A stretch of DNA of 64,000 nt from Pseudomonas psychrophila (GCF_001043005.1 NZ_JYKZ01000006.1:62001-126000); one strand, 5' to 3'; positions 46,401-56,058 are shown, counted from the stretch's first letter. Numbers and translations: made by a program. The notes: a model not told the origin generated them from the sequence alone.

Positions 46401-46562
46401 CGCAACAGCTCCTGGACAAGTTCAAGCATTACTTTGCAGGCAATTAATTTTACGGGCATGCTCGGAGCTCTTCTGTGTGGCGATGGCCCCAGTGTAGGGC
46501 TGAGTATTGCGGGATTTGTTAGCCGATAACCCGAACTTCATTACCTTTGAGCTAATGCTGCT
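46401..46562. promoter_or_regulatory. divergent promoter region of the DHA2 pump and LysR gene
   Basis: 162 bases. LysR regulators usually bind a T-N11-A site here; several such pairs can be drawn, none unique, so no operator is named. The left part is AT-rich (CAATTAATTTTACG). Confidence 0.4.
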
Positions 46563-47444
46563 ATGGATATACGTCATTTCCGTTATTTCCTGGCCGTTGC
46601 CCGGCAGCGCAATTTCACCCGTGCCGCAGAAGTACTGGGGATTGCGCCGCCGACCTTGACGCGGCAAATCCAGGACCTTGAAGCCGCCTTGGGCGTGCGT
46701 CTATTTGTGCGCCAGCAGCGCCAGGTCAGCCTGACTGAAGCGGGACAGGCGCTGTTACCGGAGGCTGAGGCCACTGTGCGCCAGTTTGAATTTGCCCAGC
46801 GCAATGCCCAGCGGGCGGGGCGTGGCGAGACTGGCCATATCGAACTGGGTTATGTGGCCTCGGCAGTATATTCGGGGGTTTTGCAGCATCAGGTGCAGGC
46901 GTTTTCGAATGAGTGGGCCGAGGTCAGTTTGAATGTGCGCGAGGCGCCTATGGCCAGTTTGCCGACGATGGTCGCCGAAGGCCGATTCGATCTGGGTTAT
47001 GTGCGTTCACCCATGACCTTGCCCGAGGGGCTGGATGCAATTCGTCTCAAGGCCGAGGGTTTTGTGCTTGCGCTGACCGCAGATAGCTGGCTGGCGCGCC
47101 TTAAAAGCATCAGTGCGCAGCATCTGAAAAACGAGACGTTTATCTTGCCGGAGCAAATCAGCGGTACGTTGCACGTGGCGGCTCAAGGCGGCTATGCGCC
47201 TGCGCTGGGCCCGCAACCTGGAGGGTTGGTGGCGGTGATTGCCCTGGTTTCGCTGCGCCAGGGCGTGGCGGTGGTGCCCGAATCAGTGGTCGGTCACATC
47301 AGCCTGCCCAATGTGATCTACCGGCCGATCGAGGGGTGTGAAGCACAGTCGTGGCTGTCATTGATCTACCGTCGATTTGAAAAGTCGGCGGTAGTGATGC
47401 GTTATATCGACCAGGTAAAGCGCGCCGGGCCGGGCGAAAGATAG
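46563..47444 (+). CDS. LysR family transcriptional regulator
   Basis: 293 residues. N-terminal HTH MDIRHFRYFLAVARQRNFTRAAEVLGIAPPTLTRQI (quoted in part: NFTRAAEVLGIAPPTLT), then the type 2 periplasmic-binding-protein-like effector domain (GHIELGYVASAVYSGVL, FDLGYVRSP). Divergent from the DHA2 pump gene, its presumed target. Effector unknown. Confidence 0.9.
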   Translation: MDIRHFRYFLAVARQRNFTRAAEVLGIAPPTLTRQIQDLEAALGVRLFVRQQRQVSLTEAGQALLPEAEATVRQFEFAQRNAQRAGRGETGHIELGYVASAVYSGVLQHQVQAFSNEWAEVSLNVREAPMASLPTMVAEGRFDLGYVRSPMTLPEGLDAIRLKAEGFVLALTADSWLARLKSISAQHLKNETFILPEQISGTLHVAAQGGYAPALGPQPGGLVAVIALVSLRQGVAVVPESVVGHISLPNVIYRPIEGCEAQSWLSLIYRRFEKSAVVMRYIDQVKRAGPGER

Positions 47445-47561
47445 TCAAGCCGTCCAGCAGGATTTAGTCGCATAGATAGATGCGTTAGCACCTGGAAGCA
47501 GTACAATCGCGCCCCTTTACCGAGCATGGATGCTGTTCGGCACACGCTCACGAGAAGGTCC

Positions 47562-49658
47562 ATGGTTTCTGCAACGTACTCACCCTCGCTGGTTTTCATT
47601 TCTCTGTGTGTTGCCATCCTGGCGTCGTACACCGCCCTTGATTTGAGTGGCCGTATCGCCACCGCTCGTGGTCGTGCCGTGTACTTGTGGATCGGGGGCG
47701 GCGCCTTGGCCATGGGTTTTGGCGTGTGGTCGATGCACTTTATCGGGATGCTCGCGCTGGAGTTGCCACTGACCCTGGGGTACGACCTGGGGCTGACCCT
47801 GTGGTCTTTGCTGGTGGCAATTTTGTCGTCAGGTTTTGCCTTGTGGCTGGTCAGTCAGCCACGCCTGCCGGCGCTGCAACTGCTGTTTGGCGCCTTGATC
47901 ATGGGGGCGGGTATCAGTGCCATGCACTACAGCGGCATGGCGGCGTTACGTATGCAGCCGGGGATCGATTACGACCCGACGCTGTTTGGCCTGTCGTTGC
48001 TGATTGCGGTCGGGGCGTCGGCTGCCGCACTGTCGATCGCGTTTCATCTGCGCAAGCAAACACCTTATGTGCGCCTGATCCGTGGGGCGGCTGCGGTCAT
48101 CATGGGGCTCGCCATTGTCGGTATGCATTACACCGGCATGGCGGCGGCGAACTTCCCGGTAGGCAGTTTTTGCGGCGCTGCCGTGGATGGCTTGAGTGGC
48201 AAGGGGCTGGACAACCTGGTGCTGGTATCCAGCCTGGCCGTACTGGTCATTGCTCTGTTGACCTCGGTTTTTGATGCCCGCCTCGATGCCCGCACCGCCG
48301 CTCTTGCGGACTCTTTGACCCTGGCTAATGAAGAACTGACGCAACTGGCGCTGCACGACACCCTGACCGGGCTGCCTAATCGCATCCTGCTGGCTGATCG
48401 CATCGGTCAGGCGATGAACAAAGTGGCGGAGCAGGGCGGATGCTTCTCGCTGATGTTTATCGACCTCGATGGTTTTAAACCGGTGAACGATGCGTTCGGC
48501 CATCACCTGGGCGACCGCTTGTTGCGTGAGGTGGCCTTGCGCTTGCGCGAGCAGTTGCGCAGCCAGGACACCCTGGCGCGAATTGGTGGCGATGAATTTG
48601 TGCTGCTGGTGCGTTTGCTTGAGCCGGACGATGCCCCGCAAGTGGCGGCGCGTCAGGTCAGCCTGTTGTCCAAGGCGTTCCGCGTGGACGAGCATGATTT
48701 GCTGATTTCTGCGAGTGTCGGTATTGCGCTTTATCCCGGTAACGGCTTGAGCGCCGAAGAGTTGTTGATGAACGCCGATGCGGCGATGTATCACGCCAAG
48801 GGCACGGGCAAAAACGGCTACAGCTTTTTCGATGCATCGATGAACATCAACGCCCGCAAGCAATTGCAACTGCTGCAAGACTTGCGTCAGGCCCTGGTAC
48901 TGAAACAGTTTCGTTTGCATTATCAGCCCAAGTTCGACGCGGGCACCGGCCAGCCCGTGGGTGCCGAGGCCTTGTTGCGCTGGGAGCATCCGCAGCAGGG
49001 TTTGCTGTTGCCGGACAGCTTTATCGACCTGGCGGAAAAAACCGGGCTGATCATTCCCATTGGTGACTGGGTGCTTAACGAAGCCTGCCGGCAGATGCGA
49101 GTATGGTTTGATCAGGGCTATAGCAGCTGGCGCATTGCGGTCAATCTGTCGGCATTGCAGTTTTGCTACACGGGGCTGGTCGACAGTGTTGTCGAGGCGC
49201 TGGAGCGGCACCGGTTACCGGCCAATAGCCTGACCCTGGAAATCACCGAAACCACTGCCATGAGTGACGCCGATGCAAGCATGGTGGTGCTGCAACGGCT
49301 GTCACAGATGGGCGTTGACCTGTCCATTGATGACTTTGGTACCGGTTATTCCAGCCTCATGTACCTCAAGCGCTTGCCCGCCAATGAATTGAAAATCGAC
49401 CGTGGCTTTGTTCGGGACCTGGAGCATGACAGCGACGATGCGGCGATTGTTTCGGCCATTGTTGCACTGGGTCAGGCACTGGGGCTGCGGATTGTGGCCG
49501 AGGGTGTGGAAACCGATACCCAGCAAAGTTTTTTGACCTCACTGGGCTGCGATTCACTGCAGGGTTTTCTGCTGGGCCAGCCACTGCCTGCGGTGCAGTT
49601 CATGGAGGAAATCCATCGCGCCGAGCCCGCCACGGACAGAAATCAGACACCGACCTGA
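47562..49658 (+). CDS. mucR: MHYT-GGDEF-EAL cyclic di-GMP enzyme, MucR type
   Basis: 698 residues from ATG 47562 (the frame is open to 47526). MHYT sensor of seven membrane segments with MHFIGM (58-63), MHYSGM and MHYTGM, thought to bind copper and sense O2, CO or NO. GGDEF: RIGGDEF intact, with the inhibitory site RSQD exactly five residues before GG. EAL: EALLRWEHP intact, with DDFGTGYSSLMYLKRLP and IVAEGVETDTQ. Both catalytic sets look complete, so it may synthesise and degrade c-di-GMP. In P. aeruginosa MucR links this to alginate and dispersion. A weak, close ribosome site. Confidence 0.93.
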   Translation: MVSATYSPSLVFISLCVAILASYTALDLSGRIATARGRAVYLWIGGGALAMGFGVWSMHFIGMLALELPLTLGYDLGLTLWSLLVAILSSGFALWLVSQPRLPALQLLFGALIMGAGISAMHYSGMAALRMQPGIDYDPTLFGLSLLIAVGASAAALSIAFHLRKQTPYVRLIRGAAAVIMGLAIVGMHYTGMAAANFPVGSFCGAAVDGLSGKGLDNLVLVSSLAVLVIALLTSVFDARLDARTAALADSLTLANEELTQLALHDTLTGLPNRILLADRIGQAMNKVAEQGGCFSLMFIDLDGFKPVNDAFGHHLGDRLLREVALRLREQLRSQDTLARIGGDEFVLLVRLLEPDDAPQVAARQVSLLSKAFRVDEHDLLISASVGIALYPGNGLSAEELLMNADAAMYHAKGTGKNGYSFFDASMNINARKQLQLLQDLRQALVLKQFRLHYQPKFDAGTGQPVGAEALLRWEHPQQGLLLPDSFIDLAEKTGLIIPIGDWVLNEACRQMRVWFDQGYSSWRIAVNLSALQFCYTGLVDSVVEALERHRLPANSLTLEITETTAMSDADASMVVLQRLSQMGVDLSIDDFGTGYSSLMYLKRLPANELKIDRGFVRDLEHDSDDAAIVSAIVALGQALGLRIVAEGVETDTQQSFLTSLGCDSLQGFLLGQPLPAVQFMEEIHRAEPATDRNQTPT

Positions 49659-49724
49659 CAAAGCAAAGCCTTCACGGTTATTCTGGCACCCAGACTTGGA
49701 TCGTTGCAAAGGGAGCACGTATTT

Positions 49725-50471
49725 ATGGACAAAGTCATCGTGATCACCGGCGGCAGCCGCGGAATAGGTGCGGCCACTGCGGTGTTGGCGGCGCGACAGG
49801 GTTATCGGATTTGCATCAATTACCTGGCTGACGATGCCGCTGCCCATGAGGTGCTGGCGCAGGTTCGTGCCCTGGGCGCAAAAGCTATCGCGGTACGTGC
49901 CGATGTAAGTGACGAAGAGGAAATCATTCGCCTGTTCCTCGAGGTTGACGAGCAGTTGGGGCCAGTCACGGCGCTGGTTAACAACGCTGGCACCGTGGGG
50001 CTCAAGTCGCGGGTCGATGAGCTCTCCGAGCTGCGCATCATGCACACTCTGAAAACCAACGTTTTGGGCCCGATCCTGTGTGCCAAGCACGCGGTGCTGC
50101 GCATGTCACCACGCTACGGCGGGCAGGGCGGCAATATCGTCAATGTGTCCTCGGTGGCTTCGCGTCTGGGTTCCCCGGGTGAGTATGTCGACTATGCGGC
50201 CTCCAAGGGCGCGCTGGACACGTTCACTCTGGGCTTGTCCAAGGAGCTGGCGGGTGAAGGGATCCGGGTCAATGCGGTGCGACCCGGTTATATCTTCACC
50301 GACTTTCATGCCTTGAGCGGCGATCCGGGGCGGGTCAGCAAGCTTGAACCGATCATCCCGATGGGCCGTGGCGGGCGCCCCGAAGAAGTGGCCGAAGCGA
50401 TTGTGTGGCTGCTCTCGGACAAGGCTTCCTACACCACAGGTACCTTTCTGGATCTGGGCGGCGGGCGGTAA
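49725..50471 (+). CDS. SDR family oxidoreductase
   Basis: 248 residues from ATG 49725, GGGAG upstream. VITGGSRGIGAATA (NAD(P) motif), NNAGTVG, and the active-site triad region NVSSVASRLGSPGEYVDYAASKGA (in part: YVDYAASKGA). Classical FabG/YgfF-like dehydrogenase; substrate unknown. It lies 66 bases after mucR in the same direction but need not be in one operon. A REP palindrome follows and may end the transcript. Confidence 0.88.
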   Translation: MDKVIVITGGSRGIGAATAVLAARQGYRICINYLADDAAAHEVLAQVRALGAKAIAVRADVSDEEEIIRLFLEVDEQLGPVTALVNNAGTVGLKSRVDELSELRIMHTLKTNVLGPILCAKHAVLRMSPRYGGQGGNIVNVSSVASRLGSPGEYVDYAASKGALDTFTLGLSKELAGEGIRVNAVRPGYIFTDFHALSGDPGRVSKLEPIIPMGRGGRPEEVAEAIVWLLSDKASYTTGTFLDLGGGR

Positions 50472-50502
50472 GCCCCCACTATCTCCCTTAGACACTCTGG
50501 CC

Positions 50503-50553
50503 GTGGGAGCGAGCCTGCTCGCGAATGATCTTCGCGAGCAGGCTCGCTCCCAC
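50503..50553. repeat. perfect 51-bp REP palindrome
   Basis: Two 23-base arms, beginning GTGGGAGCGAGCCTGCTCGC, around a five-base TGATC loop. Nearly identical to 63612-63662 (only the loop differs: TGTTC). Strong hairpin, likely a transcript end after the SDR gene. Confidence 0.95.
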
Positions 50554-50580
50554 ATTGCTTGCTTTTACGCTTGATCCGAC

Positions 50581-50599
50581 GATAATGCGACTTATTGCT
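50581..50599 (+). promoter_or_regulatory. candidate Fur box upstream of the iron sigma-factor gene
   Basis: GATAATGCGACTTATTGCT matches 12 of 19 positions of the consensus GATAATGATAATCATTATC and lies 22-40 bases before the start of the sigma factor. Iron control of sigma-receptor modules by Fur is the rule in this family, which supports the call. Confidence 0.6.
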
Positions 50600-50620
50600 A
50601 TTTAAGTCTGGTTATCTATC

Positions 50621-51133
50621 GTGTCTAGCCCTGTGGATCCCAAAAGCCTGTTGGCAAGTCTGTATCACGACAATCATGCGTGGCTGCGCGGCTGGCTGTC
50701 GCGACAGGTGCGTTGCCCACAGGATGCAGCTGATCTGACCCAGGACACTTTTCTGCGCGCCTATGATGCCCAGCAGTTGGAGCGCATCCAGGAGCCCAGA
50801 GCGTATCTGAGCACCGTTGCCCGCAGGTTGCTGTGCTCGTTGTGGCGCCGCCGCAAGCTTGAGCAATCCTATCTGGATCAGTTGGCCGATTTGCCTCTGG
50901 CCTATGCACCCTCTGCCGAAGACATTGCGCTGGTTCGCGAGGCGATTGAAGCGATTGATCGCGTGCTTGAAGGGCTGCCGTCGCGGGTCAAACGGGCCTT
51001 TTTGCTCAATCGCCTTGAAGGTATGCCCCAGCAAGCCATTGCGGATCAGTTGGGGGTATCGCTGGCCACTGTCGAACGTGATTTGCGTCGCGCCTTTGTT
51101 CATTGTCTCGAGCAAACGGAGCCAGCCTTATGA
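50621..51133 (+). CDS. ECF sigma factor, FecI type
   Basis: 170 residues starting at GTG. Region 2 (NHAWLRGWLSRQVRCPQDAADLTQDTFLRAY in part: DAADLTQDTFLRAY) and region 4 (KRAFLLNRLEGMPQQAIADQLGVSLATVERDL in part: IADQLGVSLATVERD). It would direct RNA polymerase to the receptor gene two genes downstream. The stop overlaps the anti-sigma gene (ATGA). Iron-starvation cell-surface signalling unit: sigma, anti-sigma, receptor, all present and in order. Confidence 0.92.
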   Translation: MSSPVDPKSLLASLYHDNHAWLRGWLSRQVRCPQDAADLTQDTFLRAYDAQQLERIQEPRAYLSTVARRLLCSLWRRRKLEQSYLDQLADLPLAYAPSAEDIALVREAIEAIDRVLEGLPSRVKRAFLLNRLEGMPQQAIADQLGVSLATVERDLRRAFVHCLEQTEPAL

Positions 51134-52107
51134 GTACAACCAGGGTCGATCCGATCACCCGTGCAGCCATTGACTGGATGCTTCGCCTTGAGTCCGGGCA
51201 AGCCTGTCCTTCGGAGCGTCAGGTGTTCAAGGCATGGCTGGCTGAAACCCCCGAAAACATGGCCGCATGGCAACGGGTGGCCGGGGTACTGAAAGCCCCG
51301 GTGGCCGACTTGCAATCGGTTGAACGGCGCAGCCCCGGGCAATTGCAGGCCGCACGCCGGGCATTAATGGCCAGCACTTCGCTGACACGTAAAAAGGCGC
51401 TGCGAGGCGGCCTGTTAGTGTTGCTGCTCGGTCTGGGTGCTGCAGGCTTGGTAGATCGTGTGACGCCATTGGCGGGCTTGATGGCCGACCAGCAGACGGC
51501 AACCGGTGAGCGCAAAACCATTGAACTGGTGGATGGCAGCCTGCTGACACTCAACGCCCGCAGCGCAGTCGATATCGAGTTCAGCGCTGGCCAGCGCCGC
51601 GTGCGACTGCGTGAAGGCGAGTTGCAGGTGGACGTGGCCGCCGATGCCAAGCGTCCGTTCGTGGTGGTGACGGATCAAGGCCAGGTACAGGCACTGGGTA
51701 CGCGCTTTATGGTGCGTCAGGGGACGGGCGAAAGTCTGGCCAGCGTGCAACAACACAGTGTGCAGCTGAACACCCTGGGCGGTCAGCAGCGGCGTGTAGA
51801 CACCGGCCAGGCCGTGTCTTTCACGTCCAGCCAGATTGACCCACAAACCCCTACTTCCCGTAGCCAGACCGATTGGGTCCACGGCCGGGTAGAGCTGCAT
51901 GACGAACCGTTGTCGGCCCTGGTCGACGCGCTTGCGCCCTACCAGACGGGGGTGCTGCGCATCAGTCCCGAGGCTGCACGGGTGCGGGTGTTCGGGGTGT
52001 TCCCTCTGGACAACACAGCCCAAACCCTGAGCGCGCTGGCGCAAACCTTGCCGATCAAGGTCACGCGCTACGGACCGTGGTTGACCCTGATTGATGTGAA
52101 TCGGTAA
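51130..52107 (+). CDS. FecR-type anti-sigma/sensor protein
   Basis: 325 residues. N-terminal DUF4880 (AAIDWMLRLESGQACPSERQVFKAWLAETPENMAAWQRV in part: FKAWLAETPENMAAWQRV) in the cytoplasm, one membrane segment (LLVLLLGLGAAGLV), then the periplasmic FecR domain (GERKTIELVDGSLLTLNARS) and a C-terminal STN-like domain (LDNTAQTLSALAQTLPIKVT). It holds the sigma factor inactive until the receptor signals. Coupled to the sigma gene by a 4-bp overlap. Confidence 0.93.
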   Translation: MSTTRVDPITRAAIDWMLRLESGQACPSERQVFKAWLAETPENMAAWQRVAGVLKAPVADLQSVERRSPGQLQAARRALMASTSLTRKKALRGGLLVLLLGLGAAGLVDRVTPLAGLMADQQTATGERKTIELVDGSLLTLNARSAVDIEFSAGQRRVRLREGELQVDVAADAKRPFVVVTDQGQVQALGTRFMVRQGTGESLASVQQHSVQLNTLGGQQRRVDTGQAVSFTSSQIDPQTPTSRSQTDWVHGRVELHDEPLSALVDALAPYQTGVLRISPEAARVRVFGVFPLDNTAQTLSALAQTLPIKVTRYGPWLTLIDVNR

Positions 52108-52206
52108 AACAGCCGAATGGGAATTAATTGCAAATAGTGTGAGGGGAAATCCTTGCTCGTTGGTCAAGGTTACAACTGCCTACCTTGCAACGAGAAAGGA
52201 CGCCCC

Positions 52207-54639
52207 ATGCCGTATGCCCCGCTAAGACCTTGCCTGCTGGCACTGACGATCACCCTGAGCATTGCTGGCTTGCCGAACGCGGTGGCTGAGGCGTTGCACA
52301 GTGAACAGAGTGCCGTTCGTTTTTTTGATCTGCCTTCAGCGCCTCTGGGCGTGACCTTGAGTCGGATTGCTCGTGACAGCAACCTGACGCTGTCCGTTGC
52401 CCCTGCCTTGTTGCAAGGCAAGAACTCTGCGCCGGTGAACGGCATGTTTACCCCGCAACAGGCTGCCGAACGCGCTCTGGCGGGCAGTGGCCTGGGCCTG
52501 AGTGTGACCGACAGCGGCGCCTTGAGTGTTTACCCGCAGGCTGAGGCGGGTGCGTTGAATCTGGGTGCGACCAACGTGTCGGCACGTGTGGGCGAAGATG
52601 GTCGTGGCCACGTTGACGGCTTTGTCGCCACCCGTTCGGCCACCGCGACCAAAACCGACACGCCGATTCTGGAGATCCCCCAGACCATCAACGTGGTCAC
52701 TGCTGATCAGGCAGAAGTGCAGGGCGCACGCGACCTGACACAAGCGTTGCGTTACACCCCGGGGGTGAGCACCAATGGCTACACCGATCGCAACACCATC
52801 GCTGACGAGATCACCAGCCGGGGTTTTGCCCCTACGCTGCTCTATCTCGATGGCGCCTACCTGCCGTCAGCCGGCAGCCTGGGTGGCACCCCGCAGATCG
52901 ATCCGTACACCCTGGAACGTATCGAAGTGCTCAAAGGCCCGTCCTCTGTGCTGTATGGGCAAAACCAGCCGGGGGGGATGATCAATATGGTCTCCAAACG
53001 CCCGAGCATGGAGGCCCAGCACCAGATCAAGGTCGGCACCGGCAGCTTTGACCGTTACAACCTGGCCTTTGATACCACCGGCCCGCTGGACGATGCCAAA
53101 ACCCTGAGCTACCGGCTGATCGGTGTGGGCAATACCGGCAGCGAGCAGGTGGACCACACCGAAGACTCGCGCATGCTGCTTGCGCCCAGCTTCACCTGGG
53201 CACCCAATGACAGCACCGAACTGACACTATATGCGCAGTTGCAGCGCGATGACGCACTGGCCGACTATCAGGCCTTGCCCGCAGTAGGCAGCCTGTACCG
53301 CAACTCCCAGGGCAACAAGATTGACCGCGACACGTTTTTGGGCGATTCGAAATGGAACGACTACAAGCGCGACCAATATGTGCTCGGTTATCAGTTTTCC
53401 CACGACTTCAACGAGGTCATGACCTATCGCCAGAGTCTCAGCTACATCGATGTCGACGATCGCTACAAGGGCTTTTACCTCAACCGTTTTGTAACCGCCC
53501 CGGACGGTGCGACCGACACGCACGCCAGTCGCACCAAACTCGACTGGCGTCAGCAAAACAGCTCGTACAGCTTCGACAACCACCTGCAGAGCGACTTCAC
53601 CACAGGTCCTTTGCAGCACACCTTGCTGGTGGGTCTGGACTACCGTCAGTTCGCTCGCAAGTATCAGGGGTACAACCTGTCTGGCAGCGAGGTCATTGAC
53701 CTCTACAACCCGAGCAACTACCGCACCATGGGGGTGCCGACTCTGACGACCAAATGGGATAACCGGGTCAAGCAGACCGGGCTGTATGTGCAGGACCAGA
53801 TCAAGCTGGACAACTTCATTCTGACCATTGGCGGTCGCCACGATTGGGCAAAAGTTGAAAACAACGATTTGCTCGCCCGTTCGCGCGTGACGCAAAACGA
53901 CAACAAATTCACCGGGCGCGTGGGGCTGACCTATGTCACTTCGTTCGGTCTGGCGCCCTACATCAGCTACACCGAGTCGTTCTTGCCATCGGTGGGCACG
54001 AGCGCGCCGGATCGCGGTGGCAAGGCGTTCGTGCCCATGACGGGCAAGCAATACGAAGTGGGGGTCAAGTATCAGCCCAATGACACCACGTTGCTCACCG
54101 CCTCGGTGTTCGAAATCACCCAGCAAAATGTCCTTACGGGCGACCTTGAGTATCTGGAATATCAAGTCCAGGAAGGTGAAGTCAGGTCGCGGGGCATTGA
54201 AGTGGAAGGCAAAAGCAGCTTCAACAACATCGACCTGATCGCGTCTGTGTCGTATCTGGATGTGATCTACACCAAGTCCAACTACGGCAACGAAGGCAAC
54301 CGCAGCGAGGCTCAATCACCGTGGGCGGCCAGTGTGTGGGCGGACTATCACTTTACCGGGCAGGCGCTTGAAGGCGTGACCCTGGGCGGCGGTGCCCGTT
54401 ACACCGGGAAGAACTTCGGCGACTCGGCCAACACCTTCAAAACACCGTCATTTGTCGTCTACGACGCCACGCTCAGTTATGACCTGGCGGCCCTGGATCC
54501 TGGCTTCAAAGGGGTCAGCACCAGTCTTAACGTACAGAACCTGTTTGATCGCGAGTACGTGTCCTCATGCAACTACAGTTTTGGCTGTTACTACGGACAG
54601 CAAAGGACGGCGGCGCTGGAAGTCAAATACGACTGGTGA
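52207..54639 (+). CDS. TonB-dependent siderophore receptor with signalling (STN) domain
   Basis: 810 residues from ATG 52207 (MPYAPLRPCLLALTITLSIAG signal). STN domain (about 55-105, FDLPSAPLGVTLSRIARDSN), plug (TPILEIPQTINVVTADQ), then a 22-strand barrel ending RTAALEVKYDW with C-terminal aromatic residue. The late CNYSFGCYYGQQR pair of Cys is common in ferrichrome/ferrioxamine-type receptors, which suggests a hydroxamate xenosiderophore. A GGAAAT at 52145-52150 is a plausible -35 for the FecI-type sigma factor; its -10 is not clear. The sigma and FecR genes directly precede it. Confidence 0.93.
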   Translation: MPYAPLRPCLLALTITLSIAGLPNAVAEALHSEQSAVRFFDLPSAPLGVTLSRIARDSNLTLSVAPALLQGKNSAPVNGMFTPQQAAERALAGSGLGLSVTDSGALSVYPQAEAGALNLGATNVSARVGEDGRGHVDGFVATRSATATKTDTPILEIPQTINVVTADQAEVQGARDLTQALRYTPGVSTNGYTDRNTIADEITSRGFAPTLLYLDGAYLPSAGSLGGTPQIDPYTLERIEVLKGPSSVLYGQNQPGGMINMVSKRPSMEAQHQIKVGTGSFDRYNLAFDTTGPLDDAKTLSYRLIGVGNTGSEQVDHTEDSRMLLAPSFTWAPNDSTELTLYAQLQRDDALADYQALPAVGSLYRNSQGNKIDRDTFLGDSKWNDYKRDQYVLGYQFSHDFNEVMTYRQSLSYIDVDDRYKGFYLNRFVTAPDGATDTHASRTKLDWRQQNSSYSFDNHLQSDFTTGPLQHTLLVGLDYRQFARKYQGYNLSGSEVIDLYNPSNYRTMGVPTLTTKWDNRVKQTGLYVQDQIKLDNFILTIGGRHDWAKVENNDLLARSRVTQNDNKFTGRVGLTYVTSFGLAPYISYTESFLPSVGTSAPDRGGKAFVPMTGKQYEVGVKYQPNDTTLLTASVFEITQQNVLTGDLEYLEYQVQEGEVRSRGIEVEGKSSFNNIDLIASVSYLDVIYTKSNYGNEGNRSEAQSPWAASVWADYHFTGQALEGVTLGGGARYTGKNFGDSANTFKTPSFVVYDATLSYDLAALDPGFKGVSTSLNVQNLFDREYVSSCNYSFGCYYGQQRTAALEVKYDW

Positions 54640-54654
54640 TGATGTATTTTTACG

Positions 54655-54802
54655 TAGCAGCTGACGAGCTCCGCGAGGCTGCGTTCGGCTGCGCAGCAGT
54701 CGTAAACCATCCTGAGCGGTCTTTCAGGTTCACCGCGCTAACCGGTTTACGACGACTACGTCGTCGGACGCTGCCTCGTTCCTTCGGCAGCTGCTACGGG
54801 GC
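54655..54802. repeat. second repeat family, copy 3
   Basis: Outer ends CGTAGCAGCTGACGAG and CGGCAGCTGCTACG are inverted. Internal segments GCAGTCGTAAACC and GGTTTACGACGACTACGTCG form a second inverted pair. It fills the gap between the receptor gene and the convergent AGE epimerase gene. Confidence 0.65.
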
Positions 54803-54813
54803 TGTTTGAGTAT

Positions 54814-56058
54814 TCAACGGCGCAATTTGAGTGCACTGGCCAGGCTGATTGCCAGAGGCAGGCGGGGCAACAATGTGGCCTGGTAAGCATGGTAAAGGTC
54901 CGGCTTGCCGGGCCAGATGTTTTCTGAAGGCTGATTGTCGATCCCCAGCTCGTGGTGCCAGCTGCCGTTCAGACGATCGATCAAATGCAGGTCGATGTAG
55001 TCCCAGAACTGTTGATACCAGACTTCGTACTCATGCTCGTCGGTGCGTTGCAACAACGCTGCCGCCGCAGCCGAGGCTTCAGCCAGGGTCCAGTGCAGAC
55101 GTTCGCGCACCACGGGCTGGTTGTTCCAGTCCAGGGTGTAAACAATTCCGCTGCCGCTATCGACATTCCAGCCATGCTTGCACGCGCTGCTGAACAGTTG
55201 GCGGGCGTCTTCGAGCAGCCACCGGGGTGCCGATAAACCGCGTTGTTTACGGGCTGCCTCAAGGTGCAGGAGTAAGCGCGCCCATTCAAAGGCGTGACCT
55301 GGGGTTTTACCGAAAGGGCGAAAGCCATCTGCCGGGTTGTCGTGGTTGTAGTCGGGCAATGGCTGCCAGAGCGCATCGAAATGTTCGACGGGCAGGTAGT
55401 CGGACTGCGCAGCATGCTGGTGGATAACCCGCTCGGCGATGCTCAAGGCACGGTCGAGCCACAGGTCTTCGTCGAGCACATCGGCCAGGGCCAGAAAGAC
55501 CTCGGTGCCATGCATGTTGCTGTTGGCCCCGCGATACGCTTCGCAGTCACTCCAGTCGCTGGCAAAGCTTTCCAGCAAGGCGCCTTCTTGTGGTGACCAG
55601 AAATTGTTTTCGAGGATTTGTACGGCATCACCCAGCAACTCAGCCGAGCCACCACGTCCAGCCACAGCTGCGGAACTGGCGGCCAGGGCGACAAAGGCGT
55701 GCAGGTATGCGGCTTTGCGAGAGTTGCCATCCTGTGCATTGGGGCTGGCAAACCAGCCGCCATTGACTGCATCACGCAACGGCCCGGCCAATGCAGCCAG
55801 ACCATGGTCGATCAGCGGGGCGCAACCGGGCAAGCCTTGGATATGGGCGAGGGAAAAGCTGTGCACCATCCGTGCCGTGGTAATGGTGTCAGCCGGGGCA
55901 TCATCCGGTCGTCGCCCAAACCGGTCCAGTTGGGCGAAGCCAGATGGCACACGCGCGGCCTTGGCGAAATCCACCAACGCCTGGCCCTGATCACGTAGCC
56001 ACTGTTGATGGGGTGCGCTCGTCAGCCAGCTTTCGTTGGTCCGGGTGAGGTCGGTCAT
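54814..56058 (-). CDS. AGE-family epimerase/isomerase (mannose isomerase-like)
   Basis: 414 residues, an (alpha/alpha)6 barrel: repeating helical hairpins such as TARMVHSFSLAHIQGLPG and GPLRDAVNGGWFASPNAQ, AYRGANSNMHGTEVFLAL (the Arg, Asn and His of the family), and RPFGKTPGHAFEWARLLL. Resembles D-mannose isomerase/YihS in size and motifs, which converts mannose and fructose; N-acylglucosamine 2-epimerase is the alternative. LysR gene 91 bases upstream on the same strand may be co-transcribed. Confidence 0.87.
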   Translation of the reverse strand: MTDLTRTNESWLTSAPHQQWLRDQGQALVDFAKAARVPSGFAQLDRFGRRPDDAPADTITTARMVHSFSLAHIQGLPGCAPLIDHGLAALAGPLRDAVNGGWFASPNAQDGNSRKAAYLHAFVALAASSAAVAGRGGSAELLGDAVQILENNFWSPQEGALLESFASDWSDCEAYRGANSNMHGTEVFLALADVLDEDLWLDRALSIAERVIHQHAAQSDYLPVEHFDALWQPLPDYNHDNPADGFRPFGKTPGHAFEWARLLLHLEAARKQRGLSAPRWLLEDARQLFSSACKHGWNVDSGSGIVYTLDWNNQPVVRERLHWTLAEASAAAAALLQRTDEHEYEVWYQQFWDYIDLHLIDRLNGSWHHELGIDNQPSENIWPGKPDLYHAYQATLLPRLPLAISLASALKLRR

